Origin: Arenibacter algicola
GTDB lineage: Bacteria > Bacteroidota > Bacteroidia > Flavobacteriales > Flavobacteriaceae
NCBI RefSeq assembly: GCF_018860365.1
Contig: NZ_JAHKPO010000018.1
Coordinates: 62,001 to 126,000 of the forward strand
DNA: 64,000 bases
Reading direction: 5' to 3'
Both the position numbers and the translations under genes were made by a program. Within the stretch, counting starts at the first letter, position 1. Each line of letters starts with the position of its first letter. Shown in pieces: positions 45,401-53,749 of the stretch. The notes under the pieces are model-generated. The model did no database searches and was not told where the DNA came from. It was given only the letters and a program-made list of their open reading frames with translations.

Positions 45401-46540
45401 ATTGTGGAGGACTGGGAAAGAAATGTTAAAATATCCGTTACCGATTCCGGACCGGGTATTCCAAATGAGGAGTTGGAAAATATTTTCCAATTGTTCTATC
45501 AGGCAGATACAGGGAAACAAAAAATAGGGACGGGCATAGGGCTGGCCCTAACCAAGGAATTGGTGGATCTGCACCATGGGAAGATCGATGTAAAGTCGGA
45601 CCCGGTCAAGGGAACCTGTTTTAGTGTAAGTTTTCCTATGGATAAAAATAGGAATGAGAGTGTACAAAATGAGGTAACCTTGGAAGAGGCTATTATGGAA
45701 GTTGAGGAGGTTGAATATGAAATGAAGGAGGAAAATATAGTCACAGCTTCAGCTAAATTGGCGAAGACCATTTTAGTGGTAGAGGATAATTATGAACTAC
45801 AAATATCATTAAAAGATATCTTTTCCGATTACTACAATGTTCTGCTGGCGGAAAATGGGGAAGAAGGCTATGCCTTGGCCTTGGAGCACAATCCGGACCT
45901 GATAATAAGTGATATTATGATGCCGAAATTGGATGGTATTGAAATGAGCAAAATGCTTCAAAGAAATGAGCTCACTACCCATATCCCAATTATACTTCTC
46001 ACCGCCAAAAAAGCAGCAAAAAACAAAATTTTGGGGTTGCGGACAGGGGCGGTCGAATACATAAACAAACCCTTTAATATTAATGAACTGGTTCTAAAGG
46101 TGAATAATATTATTACCCGTAGTGACCGGTTAATTATGAAATATAAGAACGACCTAATTACGACTCCCAAAAATGGAGGAAGTAGGTCCCAAGATGAAGT
46201 TTTTCTTGAAAATCTGGTAAATCTTGTGGAAAATCAGATTAGTAATCCAGATTTTAAAACCGAGGATCTGTCACAGGATCTAAATATGAGCTATTCTGCT
46301 ATTTATAGAAAATTTCAGGGGCTAACGGGGAAGAAAATAGTAGATTTTGTTAGGACCATGCGTCTTAAAAAGGCAGCGGTTTTAATTGGCGATTGCAATT
46401 ACTCGGTATCCGAGGCAGCGTTCCTGGTGGGCTTTAATGATCCCAAATATTTTTCGAAATGCTTTAAAAAAGAGTTTGGTAAGAGTCCTCGAAAGTTAAA
46501 GGGAAAAGTAGCTCATCTAGAGGGTTTTAAATTAAAGTGA
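42449..46540 (+). CDS. Hybrid two-component system regulator (HTCS) of the PUL
   Basis: A one-protein sensor and transcription factor of about 1363 residues. It has a signal anchor (YALYVLGLFCWSYLSGQ) and periplasmic Reg_prop propeller repeats (many copies like GFVWLAHAEGISKYDGY, GNIWIGTYKNGLWVYN). A Y_Y_Y domain (about 690-770) and a membrane helix (LAQLIYLFLIIGLLYGTVIWI) follow. Next are HisKA with MSHEIQTP (His850), HATPase (NLLSNAFKFTPKGG, GTGIGLALTKELV), a receiver domain (SDIMMPKLDG, Asp1155), and an AraC HTH (about 1255-1355). It should sense an oligosaccharide in the periplasm and activate the PUL. No ATG lies near the front; I use the TTG at 42449 (reads MNKKINRNK before the helix), since the TTG at 42404 overlaps the -7 box. 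Confidence 0.93.
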   Translation: MNKKINRNKIYALYVLGLFCWSYLSGQHSSNFIHLPSKLDNRNVKVTHTVQDSLGFVWLAHAEGISKYDGYNFEFTPKESIFKEDTASDELKKIFRDAKGVIWALSMNGQISYLEKNGRFLSIDNSIEGFQKKHKVNIVNEDNGIIWLATDKGVIYSYDHGKGIVDSITTIPGNSSGLNEVNSLVVRKSDQLIVSTYKGPMYIYYLGTKRLETLEVPYDYTLADNSLLLLDKKNRLWIGSSYVGHGIMVYDFDKESFVQDEIINEQWRSQLNELFISMYCDVNGFIWLGTDGDGLYRLDTESGELTIYKHNYLNGFSLSTNTVIGINEDLKGNLWVLTNYGDINILRNKNNQINFHSGAVQGSPARVLSSYRAKDGTLWIGTDGDGITKVDENGVEKQFFNNSAQSKGFYIHSINEDNSGNIWIGTYKNGLWVYNTNKGRFSKVPLNNSKNNMVLDVRFIFKDSKSRLWVTTDMGIYLFSERNKLLARFENGTAGLVGSISQSVVEDSSGTVWLACNGGGVFRFNEDGSDIAKSNFTRFQHVNDTLISNKNYDIWSMAASNADAIWLVMVSGELIKFNIADQQVEKIKINGTYDNTIFRSVILENNDNLWLGSTKGIWHINVKDSISRVFQKIDGLQDDSFMQRSAHVGWDGNIYFGGLNGVSYFKPNQLKKEETVAKLFIEDIAILNQPAINVIPEQITEGVEKLEALELDHDQSSFAFRFLAIDNVLFSNYNYAYRLKGFNDNWINSEKERLATYTNIPPGNYLFEVKASTGNGEWDIKETSVAITILRPFWRSNLAQLIYLFLIIGLLYGTVIWIRLRNRVIADELEHKHERELYALKMDFFAKMSHEIQTPLTLILIPLENMLQRAMKSGNVLLQQRLKLISNNANRLSRIVFELTSLRDKELEKLVLRAAEHNIVADLKEITSSFEEQAMFKGIHFKCSYPSDELKMWYDKDKMEHIFFNLLSNAFKFTPKGGAISLDVIVEDWERNVKISVTDSGPGIPNEELENIFQLFYQADTGKQKIGTGIGLALTKELVDLHHGKIDVKSDPVKGTCFSVSFPMDKNRNESVQNEVTLEEAIMEVEEVEYEMKEENIVTASAKLAKTILVVEDNYELQISLKDIFSDYYNVLLAENGEEGYALALEHNPDLIISDIMMPKLDGIEMSKMLQRNELTTHIPIILLTAKKAAKNKILGLRTGAVEYINKPFNINELVLKVNNIITRSDRLIMKYKNDLITTPKNGGSRSQDEVFLENLVNLVENQISNPDFKTEDLSQDLNMSYSAIYRKFQGLTGKKIVDFVRTMRLKKAAVLIGDCNYSVSEAAFLVGFNDPKYFSKCFKKEFGKSPRKLKGKVAHLEGFKLK

Positions 46541-46577
46541 ACAGGACAAAATATTCAAAAAAAACGATAATAATACA

Positions 46578-47984
46578 ATGATTAAAATGATAGCAATAAC
46601 GAATGTTGGCCCCAGGTTTTTTAAAGTGGCTACTAAAAGCATTAAAGCAAGTACTAAAGGATACAAAAATGTAATTGGACTAGGTTTACTATTAGTAGTG
46701 GGCTCTTGTACAACTTTGGCCAAGCAGGATAATCCTGAAGAAATATCCTTGGAAAAATTAAGCTTAACCGATAGCATAAAACCGGGAGGCAATAGCTGGG
46801 TGGTAAATGAGGTAAGGGATAATCGACATCTTATTTCTGATGAGGGGATAAGGAATTGGAATGATGCGAATACGGTTATAAGAACCTATTTTAAAACCGA
46901 TCAAGTAGGACAATTAAATGTGGGACTAAATCTTAAAGTGAGCGAAGGTTTTTCCAAAATCAGAGTTACCTTGGACGGAACCACAAAGGAGATCGAAGTC
47001 TCCAATCAAGATTTTGAAACAGTGGATGTAGGCGTTTTCAAAATTGCCACACCTGGTTATCACTTTGTGGAACTTCAAGGATTGGAAAAAACAGCAAGCA
47101 ATTTTGTGGAGGTCAATGAGGTACTTATAGGTGGACAGGCAGCCAATGGTAAGCTTACTTACGTAAAGGAAGACTTTTATTGGGGTAGAAGGGGGCCATC
47201 TGTACATTTAAGCTATACCACTCCCGAAAACACCGACATACTTTGGTTTTATAATGAAATTACGGTTCCTGAAAACGAGGATGTTATTGGATCCTATTAT
47301 ATGGCCAATGGCTTCGGCGAGGGCTATTTTGGAATGCAGGTGAATTCTGAGACTGAAAGGAGAATCCTGTTTTCTGTCTGGAGTCCGTTTGAAACCCAGG
47401 ACCCAAAAAGTATTCCGGAGGAATATAGAATAATTTTGCTAGGTAAAGGGGAAGGAGTAACCACAGGCGAATTTGGTAACGAAGGCTCAGGTGGACAAAG
47501 TTATAAAGTGTTCAATTGGAAAGCTGGCAATACCTATAAATTTTTACTAAAAGGTGAACCTTCTGTAAATAATTCTACTGATTATACCGCCTATTTCTAT
47601 GATTCGGAATCTGAAGAATGGAATTTAATAGCCAGTTTTAGAAGACCACATACCTCGACCTATTTAAAAAGACCACATTCCTTTCTAGAAAACTTTAGGA
47701 CAGAAGTAGGCCATATTTCCAGAATGGGAGAATATACCAACCAATGGATTTACGATACCAACGGGCAGTGGCATGAACTTACCAAAGCCAAATTTACGGC
47801 AGATGCTACCGCCAGGAAGGGATCTAGGGAAGATTATGCCGGAGGGGCCGTTGGCAACAAATTTTTTATGAAGAATTGTGGATTTTTTAATGAAAAGACC
47901 TCTATAGATACCTTTCATGAAAGGACTGCTAACGGAGTAGCTCCAGTGATAGATTTTTCACTACTTCAGAAACCAATACAATAG
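46578..47984 (+). CDS. DUF5077/DUF3472 lipoprotein of the PUL
   Basis: A 468-residue lipoprotein. Its signal (NVIGLGLLLVVGSCTTLAKQ, lipobox VGSC) is preceded by an unusual basic stretch of about 30 residues (FFKVATKSIKASTKGYK). The part around residues 70-180 resembles DUF5077 (VIRTYFKTDQVGQLNVGLNL, GYHFVELQGLEKT). The C-terminal part (about 190-460) matches DUF3472 by its pattern: RRGPSVHLSYTTPENTDILWFYNEITVPENEDVIGSYYMANGF, GYFGMQVNSETERRILFSVWSPFETQDP and EGSGGQSYKVFNWKAGNTYKFLLK. The function is not established; such proteins are frequent in PULs and may bind or modify sugars. It starts 37 bp after the regulator and may be partly co-transcribed with it. Confidence 0.78.
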   Translation: MIKMIAITNVGPRFFKVATKSIKASTKGYKNVIGLGLLLVVGSCTTLAKQDNPEEISLEKLSLTDSIKPGGNSWVVNEVRDNRHLISDEGIRNWNDANTVIRTYFKTDQVGQLNVGLNLKVSEGFSKIRVTLDGTTKEIEVSNQDFETVDVGVFKIATPGYHFVELQGLEKTASNFVEVNEVLIGGQAANGKLTYVKEDFYWGRRGPSVHLSYTTPENTDILWFYNEITVPENEDVIGSYYMANGFGEGYFGMQVNSETERRILFSVWSPFETQDPKSIPEEYRIILLGKGEGVTTGEFGNEGSGGQSYKVFNWKAGNTYKFLLKGEPSVNNSTDYTAYFYDSESEEWNLIASFRRPHTSTYLKRPHSFLENFRTEVGHISRMGEYTNQWIYDTNGQWHELTKAKFTADATARKGSREDYAGGAVGNKFFMKNCGFFNEKTSIDTFHERTANGVAPVIDFSLLQKPIQ

Positions 47985-48170
47985 CAATTTATTAATTTGG
48001 AAATGCGTTAGTTTGAGAATTAGTAAATGAGCAAAAGGAATGGAAGCGTGCAATTGATGTTAAAAAAAATATTGATTGCTTAGTGGCCATAAAAAAGAGA
48101 AAAGAAAATAGAATTAAGACTTTAGTTATTAGATAAAACAGGCGCCAAGCTAGAAACAAGAAAAAAACTT

Positions 48171-49727
48171 ATGAATAAATTAATTGCTCTAATTTTAATT
48201 CCATTCACCTTATTAAGCTGTAAGGATGAAGGTAAAAAAGAAGATAGTGTAATTCCAGCATCAAGACCAAATATAATCTACATTTTGGCCGATGATCTTG
48301 GATATGCCGAACTGGGTGCCTATGGTCAGGAGAAAATTGAGACCCCCAATATTGATGCCCTGGCAAAGGAAGGGATGTTGTTTACACAACACTATACAAG
48401 TGCTCCAGTCTGTGCCCCTGCACGTTATATGTTGTTAACGGGTACTCATTCCGGGCATGCCCATATTCGTGGTAATGAGGAATGGGGAGAACGCGGGGAG
48501 GTATGGAATTACAAAGCAATGGCCAAAGACTCCGTATTGGAAGGGCAGCGCCCCATGCCGGACAGCACCATTACAATTGCCAAAAAATTAAAGGAGGTAG
48601 GGTATAGCACCGCTATGTTCGGTAAATGGGGATTGGGTGCGCCCCATACCAATTCTATTCCCACAACAATGGGATTCGATTTCTTTTTCGGATATAACTG
48701 TCAGCGACAAGCCCACACCTACTATCCGTTGCACCTTTACAAAAACGAAAAAAGGGTACATTTAAATAACGATACTATAGCGCCAAGTACTAAGTTGGCC
48801 AAAGGGGCAGATATTAATGAACCAGCAAGTTATGCGCCTTATACATTAAACGATTATGCTCCCGATCTTATGTTTAAGGAGTTACAAGGTTTTGTAGATA
48901 GGAACAAGGAAAATCCATTTTTTATTTATTGGGCCACGCCCATTCCCCATGCGGCTATCCAAGCTCCCCAAAAATGGGTGGATTATTATAAAAATAAGTT
49001 TGGGAAAGAGGAACCCTATTTGGGTGAAAGAGGATATTTTCCACATCAAAACCCCCATGCCGGTTACGCTGCAATGGTTTCTTATTTGGATGAAAATGTT
49101 GGGAAACTAGTAGCGAAGTTAAAAGCAGACGGGTTGTACGAGAATACTTTGATCATTTTTACCTCGGACAATGGCCCCACTTTTAATGGAGGTACGGACT
49201 CACCATGGTTTGATAGTGCCAAACCATTTAGGAGCGAGCTTGGTCGTGGAAAAGGCTTCGTTTATGAAGGGGGGATTAGGGTACCAATGATTGCCACATG
49301 GCCCGGCAGTATAAAACCTGGTACCACAACCGATCATATTTCCGTACACTATGATGTTATGGCCACATTGGCAAATGTTGCAGGTTATGAGGCGCCAAAG
49401 TATACCGACGGAATCAGCTTTTTGCCCACTCTAATTGCTGGGGATCAAGAGAAGAAACACGACTTCCTGTACTGGGAGTTTCCGGAATATGGTGGGCAAT
49501 TGGCGATCAGAATGGGCGATTGGAAAGTTGTGAAATCTCATTTGAAGGACAAAAAAAATGAACCAAAACTGGAACTGTTCAACCTGAAGACAGATTTAAA
49601 AGAAACTACAAACGTCGCGGATCAACACCCCGAGATACTGGAAAAAGCGGCCAAGATTTTGGAAAGTCAGCATACGGAACCCACTATTGAAAAATTTAGG
49701 ATTCCGGCCCTTAGTGACGGTCTGTGA
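48171..49727 (+). CDS. S1-family sulfatase (Cys type), predicted surface lipoprotein
   Basis: A 518-residue type I sulfatase that removes sulfate esters from the glycan. The catalytic signature is PVCAPARYMLLTG, with Cys81 in C-x-P-x-R as the residue converted to formylglycine. Metal-binding motifs are IYILADDLGYAELGAYG near the N-terminus and FTSDNGPTFNGG later; FGKWGLG and ATPIPHAAIQAP are also typical. The signal MNKLIALILIPFTLLSC is followed by KDEGKK, which fits the K-(D/E)2 surface-export rule for Bacteroidota lipoproteins. The S1 subfamily and the regiochemistry cannot be told by eye. A matching formylglycine-generating enzyme is encoded three genes downstream. Confidence 0.94.
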   Translation: MNKLIALILIPFTLLSCKDEGKKEDSVIPASRPNIIYILADDLGYAELGAYGQEKIETPNIDALAKEGMLFTQHYTSAPVCAPARYMLLTGTHSGHAHIRGNEEWGERGEVWNYKAMAKDSVLEGQRPMPDSTITIAKKLKEVGYSTAMFGKWGLGAPHTNSIPTTMGFDFFFGYNCQRQAHTYYPLHLYKNEKRVHLNNDTIAPSTKLAKGADINEPASYAPYTLNDYAPDLMFKELQGFVDRNKENPFFIYWATPIPHAAIQAPQKWVDYYKNKFGKEEPYLGERGYFPHQNPHAGYAAMVSYLDENVGKLVAKLKADGLYENTLIIFTSDNGPTFNGGTDSPWFDSAKPFRSELGRGKGFVYEGGIRVPMIATWPGSIKPGTTTDHISVHYDVMATLANVAGYEAPKYTDGISFLPTLIAGDQEKKHDFLYWEFPEYGGQLAIRMGDWKVVKSHLKDKKNEPKLELFNLKTDLKETTNVADQHPEILEKAAKILESQHTEPTIEKFRIPALSDGL

Positions 49728-49796
49728 AGAAATGGAATTATATTATCTGCAAAGAACTTCCTGTTAAATGATTTTAATTAGCAATTATTGAAAAAA

Positions 49797-51419
49797 ATGA
49801 AGAACATTAGAATTGTTTTGCCTTTGGTTTTATTTTGGGCTTTATCTAGTATTGGACAAAACACTGGAATAATTCCACAACCTTTGAGTGCGGATTTGAA
49901 AGAAGGGAAGTATATTATTACTTCCAATACGCCTATAATAGCTGACAGCCCCAACCAACAAAATGCAAGCTATCTCCAAGAATTATTGAAAGTTGAATAT
50001 CAGAAAGAACTGAAAATCAAAAGAAAAGGGGGAAAAGGAATCATCCTTACCCTCGACCCTGGATTAGCCCAGAAATTAGGGGAAGAGGGATATGTCTTAA
50101 AGGTTGTTAATAGTGCCATATCAATTTCAGCTGGAACATCTGCTGGTGTTTTTTATGGTATAATGTCCCTTAGGCAGTTAATTGGGGAGGATAGTGATAA
50201 TGGGAACCTTTCAATTTCCGGGATCAGCATCGAAGATGGTCCAAGATTTAGCTGGCGTGCATTTATGTTGGATGAAGGCCGATATTTTAAAGGAACTGAA
50301 CAGGTGAAAAAACTATTAGATCAGATGGCACTTCTAAAGATGAATGTGTTCCACTGGCATTTGACTGATGATCAAGGATGGCGATTGGAAATAAAAAAGT
50401 ATCCCAAATTGACGGAAATTGGATCTTTCAGGAACAATTCCCAAATAGGGGGTTGGGATAGTGCAGAAAGGTCTAACACCCCTCATTCCGGATATTATAC
50501 CCAGGAAGAGATTAAGGACATTATTGCATACGCCAACGAAAGACAAATTACTATTATTCCTGAAATCGAAATGCCCGGTCATGCATCTGCAGCTATTGCC
50601 GCATATCCTTATTTGGGAACTATTGGGGAACTCAAGGAGGTACCTACCATTTTTGGGAAGCTCCCAGATTCCTTTAATGTGTCCGATCCACGGGTGTACG
50701 AGTTTCTTGAAAATGTACTTTCAGAGGTTATGGAATTATTTCCTAGTAATATAATCCATATTGGCGGTGATGAAGTAAAATTTGATGCATGGAAATCTTC
50801 AGTGGAAATTCAAAATTTCATTAAAGAAAACGGATTGACATCTCCAGCAGACTTGCATATTTTTTTTACAAACAAAATCTCGAATTATTTAAATCAGAAT
50901 GGGCACCGAATGATGGGCTGGAATGAAATTCTTGGAGAAAATGTACATGAATGGCAGGAAGCTACGGACATGGAGGTCAAAAAAAGCTTAGCCAAAAATA
51001 CCTTGGTACATTTTTGGAAAGGGAATTTGGATTTGGTATCTAAAGCGGTTCACGACGGATATGATATAGTAAATTCATATCATGAATATACCTATTTGGA
51101 CTATTCCTATAAATTTATCCCACTGGAAAAGTCCTATAGTTTTGACCCCATTCCTGAAGGATTGGAAGAAAGATTTCACGACAAAGTTATTGGGAGCGGT
51201 TGCCAAATGTGGGGAGAATGGATTCCTGAAGCCATTGACATGGACAAAATGATTTTCCCTAGAATAGCTGCTTATGCAGAGGTAGGTTGGACATCCAAAA
51301 CTAGAAAAGATTATAGTGTTTTCCGTTCCAATTTAGACCGATTGTTGATTAGATGGAGAGGTCAAGGCATAAGTTTGCCGATGAATTTTGAAAAGGCAAA
51401 ATTTGAAGAAAAGAAGTAA
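49797..51419 (+). CDS. GH20 beta-N-acetylhexosaminidase
   Basis: A 540-residue secreted enzyme that cuts terminal beta-GlcNAc or beta-GalNAc. The Sec signal is MKNIRIVLPLVLFWALSSIGQ. The N-terminal GH20b domain (IIPQPLSADLKEGKYIITSNT, about 23-140) is followed by the catalytic barrel with FMLDEGRYFKGTEQVKKLL, VFHWHLTDDQGWRLEIKKYP, IPEIEMPGHASAAIAAYP and IIHIGGDEVKFDAW. Asp325-Glu326 are the substrate-assisted catalytic pair. The C-terminal WTSKTRKDYSVFRSNL is also typical. The frame opens with a TTG at 49788; the ATG at 49797 is the natural start. It sits 69 bp after the sulfatase and 13 bp before the peptidase, so they are probably one operon. Confidence 0.95.
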   Translation: MKNIRIVLPLVLFWALSSIGQNTGIIPQPLSADLKEGKYIITSNTPIIADSPNQQNASYLQELLKVEYQKELKIKRKGGKGIILTLDPGLAQKLGEEGYVLKVVNSAISISAGTSAGVFYGIMSLRQLIGEDSDNGNLSISGISIEDGPRFSWRAFMLDEGRYFKGTEQVKKLLDQMALLKMNVFHWHLTDDQGWRLEIKKYPKLTEIGSFRNNSQIGGWDSAERSNTPHSGYYTQEEIKDIIAYANERQITIIPEIEMPGHASAAIAAYPYLGTIGELKEVPTIFGKLPDSFNVSDPRVYEFLENVLSEVMELFPSNIIHIGGDEVKFDAWKSSVEIQNFIKENGLTSPADLHIFFTNKISNYLNQNGHRMMGWNEILGENVHEWQEATDMEVKKSLAKNTLVHFWKGNLDLVSKAVHDGYDIVNSYHEYTYLDYSYKFIPLEKSYSFDPIPEGLEERFHDKVIGSGCQMWGEWIPEAIDMDKMIFPRIAAYAEVGWTSKTRKDYSVFRSNLDRLLIRWRGQGISLPMNFEKAKFEEKK

Positions 51420-51432
51420 AGAACATCGATAT

Positions 51433-52392
51433 ATGAAATTAATTATTGCAATTTTCTTGTTGGGCAGTTGGTTCAATATTTGCATCGCACAGGAAGATAT
51501 TACTACCGTTGAACTTAAGGAACATATTTCTTATTTAACGGCCGACAAAAATTCTGGAAGATATCCCGGAGGAAAAATCAATAAAAGGATTGTCAGATAT
51601 ATATCCAAGGATTTTAAAAAGTCGGGAATACCTCCCTTCAAGACATCCTATAAGCAGCCTTTTGTGGCCCAATTAAGGGTAAAGAAAGGGGAGGTTCCTA
51701 AAAATACCGTTGAGACATGGAACGTAATAGGCTTTATAGAGGGTAATGATCCATTATTAAAGTATGAATACATTGTTTTGGGCGCCCATTACGATCATTT
51801 GGGAATGGGGGGCGGACCATCATCAAAGTCCGATAAAATTGGGATACACCATGGCGCGGATGATAATGCAAGTGGTACTTCGGCATTATTGGAAATAGGG
51901 GAGAAGCTAATGGCCCACAGGTCAGAATTAAAAAGAAGTATTTTGTTGATCGCTTTTGGGGCAGAGGAACAAGGGCTGTTGGGCAGTAAATATTTTGCGG
52001 ACAATCCTGTTGTTCCGTTGTCACAGATTAAATTAATGATCAACATGGATATGGTAGGCAGGTTAAACGATGCCAAGCAGGTCTATATGGGTGGAGCCGG
52101 AACCTTTCCGGGTGGTGTGGAGTTGATGAAGGAATTAGGCCCGCCCTTGGGCTTGTCGCCGGTAGTTCATGCGGGATCGGTAGGAGGTTCGGATCATGTT
52201 TCCTTTTATAAAAAAAATATTTCCGTACTGGGGATCCATACTGGGGGTCATCCACAGTATCACACCCCAGAAGATACGGTAGAGCTGATTAACTTTGAGG
52301 GACAAAAACAGGTTTGCCATTATATATTCAATGCTATTATGAAAGTGGCTTCAACATCTTATGACATGAAATTTATTCCGCAAGGGGAATAG
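51433..52392 (+). CDS. M28-family zinc aminopeptidase, secreted
   Basis: A 319-residue peptidase with a Sec signal (MKLIIAIFLLGSWFNICIAQ). Zinc ligands of family M28 are visible in VLGAHYDHLGMGGG, HHGADDNASGTSALLEI, FGAEEQGLLGSKY (general-base Glu region), INMDMVGRL and GGHPQYHTPEDTVELIN. The frame extends back to 51388 inside the GH20 gene, but the ATG at 51433 begins directly at the signal peptide. A peptidase in a PUL with GH20 and GH109 enzymes suggests the natural substrate may be a glycoprotein or proteoglycan (inference). Confidence 0.92.
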   Translation: MKLIIAIFLLGSWFNICIAQEDITTVELKEHISYLTADKNSGRYPGGKINKRIVRYISKDFKKSGIPPFKTSYKQPFVAQLRVKKGEVPKNTVETWNVIGFIEGNDPLLKYEYIVLGAHYDHLGMGGGPSSKSDKIGIHHGADDNASGTSALLEIGEKLMAHRSELKRSILLIAFGAEEQGLLGSKYFADNPVVPLSQIKLMINMDMVGRLNDAKQVYMGGAGTFPGGVELMKELGPPLGLSPVVHAGSVGGSDHVSFYKKNISVLGIHTGGHPQYHTPEDTVELINFEGQKQVCHYIFNAIMKVASTSYDMKFIPQGE

Positions 52393-52436
52393 AATCATTT
52401 TCGTTCTTTACATTTGTAAGGATTAAAAACTATAGA

Positions 52437-53576
52437 ATGCAAAAAATTAATGTTATAAGTGCCCTTTTTGTTATGGCTTTGATGGTTCAATGCAAGGAGG
52501 AAAAGAAGTCGACCAATAATGTTGAAACTAGTGACGCAATATCGGAGGTTGCGGAATCAGTGGTCGACACAACTCCTATCTTGGTAGAAAAACCAGAAAA
52601 TATTAATGCACCGGATGGTATGGTGTGGATTCCAGGTGGTGAATTCATCCAAGGTGCCGTACCCCAGGACAAAATGGCAATGGACCATGAGAAACCTGCG
52701 CATAAGGTAAAGGTAAATGGTTTTTTTATGGATGTAACAGAGGTGACCAATGCCCAATTCGCAAAGTTTGTTAAGGAAACAGGTTACATTACTGTGGCCG
52801 AACGGGCAATAGATTGGGAGGAGATGAAAACTCAAGTTCCAGAAGGAACTCCAAAACCCCATGATTCCATTTTGCAACCAGGCTCTTTGACCTTTAAGAA
52901 AACCAAAACTTCCGTGCCCAACCTTTACGATTTTTCACAATGGTGGAACTGGACCATTGGGGCCAATTGGAAACAACCCAACGGGCCAGGAAGCACCATT
53001 AAGGGAAAAGATAACGAACCTGTTGTACAAGTGGCCTATGAGGATGCACTGGCCTATTGCCAATGGGCCGGTAGAAGATTGCCTACCGAAGCTGAGTGGG
53101 AAAGAGCTGCCAGAGGCAATAAAACTGAAAGTATTTATTTCTGGGGTGATGACGATTCTGTTTTGTCCCAAATGGCAAATACCTGGGAAGGAGAATTTCC
53201 GGTAACCAATAGCAAAGCGGATGGTTTTGAACAGCGCGCAAAAGTTAAATCCTATCCTCCCAATGATTTTGGCCTGTACGATATGGCCGGTAATGTATGG
53301 GAATGGACCAGTGATTGGTACAATACCAATTATTATAACGAATTGGGTGCCCTGAATGCTCCAGTGGTAAATCCCCAAGGAGCAGCCACTGCATATAATC
53401 CCAATATGCCCTATGCAAAAGAGAAGGTAATGAGAGGAGGATCTTTTTTATGTAATGCTTCCTATTGTGCCAGTTACAGGATATCTTCCAGGATGGCTTC
53501 CAGTTTGGATTCTTCCTTGGAGCATCTGGGATTTAGGACCGTGGCTACTGTGGACATGCTTACAGAGGAAAAGTAG
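52437..53576 (+). CDS. Formylglycine-generating enzyme, predicted surface lipoprotein
   Basis: A 379-residue FGE-sulfatase-domain protein that oxidises the sulfatase Cys to formylglycine. It has MVWIPGGEFIQGAVPQD, VKVNGFFMDVTEVTNAQFAKFVKETGYIT, RRLPTEAEWERAARG, FGLYDMAGNVWEWTSDWY and MRGGSFLCNASYCASYRISSR. Cys339 and Cys344 have the same spacing as the catalytic Cys pair of human FGE, followed by DSSLEHLGFRTV, so it looks like an active enzyme rather than a GldK-like relative. The signal peptide ends MVQ-Cys19 (unusual Gln before the Cys), followed by KEEKK, a K-(D/E)2 surface-export pattern like that of the sulfatase. A TACATTTG box at 52409-52416 may give it its own promoter. Confidence 0.93.
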   Translation: MQKINVISALFVMALMVQCKEEKKSTNNVETSDAISEVAESVVDTTPILVEKPENINAPDGMVWIPGGEFIQGAVPQDKMAMDHEKPAHKVKVNGFFMDVTEVTNAQFAKFVKETGYITVAERAIDWEEMKTQVPEGTPKPHDSILQPGSLTFKKTKTSVPNLYDFSQWWNWTIGANWKQPNGPGSTIKGKDNEPVVQVAYEDALAYCQWAGRRLPTEAEWERAARGNKTESIYFWGDDDSVLSQMANTWEGEFPVTNSKADGFEQRAKVKSYPPNDFGLYDMAGNVWEWTSDWYNTNYYNELGALNAPVVNPQGAATAYNPNMPYAKEKVMRGGSFLCNASYCASYRISSRMASSLDSSLEHLGFRTVATVDMLTEEK

Positions 53577-53601
53577 TATTTTCTAGAATATTTTAAATTT
53601 T

Positions 53602-53638
53602 AAATCCCCTTTGGCTTGCCAAGGGGATTTTTTTTTGC
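53602..53638 (+). terminator. Rho-independent terminator after the FGE gene
   Basis: AAATCCCCTT (53602-53611) pairs with AAGGGGATTT (53621-53630), followed by a run of T. It ends the sulfatase-GH20-peptidase-FGE transcript 25 bp after the stop codon and separates it from galK. Confidence 0.9.
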
Positions 53639-53718
53639 CAAGATGTTTTAAGTGTAAGTTTTGACGGAATAAGCAGCTACTATAAACGTAAATTATACAT
53701 TTATAAAAGATATTTTTT

Positions 53719-53726
53719 TATATTTG
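53719..53726 (+). promoter_or_regulatory. -7 box of galKT
   Basis: TATATTTG, a perfect TAnnTTTG match, 23 bp before the galK ATG. It lies after the terminator, so galKT has its own promoter. No clear -33 TTG was seen at normal spacing. Confidence 0.5.
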
Positions 53727-53749
53727 CGCTCTAACACACTTTAAAGTAT

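Noticed and set aside
52437-53576. Gliding/type IX secretion protein GldK instead of a formylglycine-generating enzyme
   Set aside because: GldK has the FGE fold, but this protein keeps both catalytic cysteines and the DSS-x4-GFR ending, sits beside a sulfatase, and no gldLMN genes follow.
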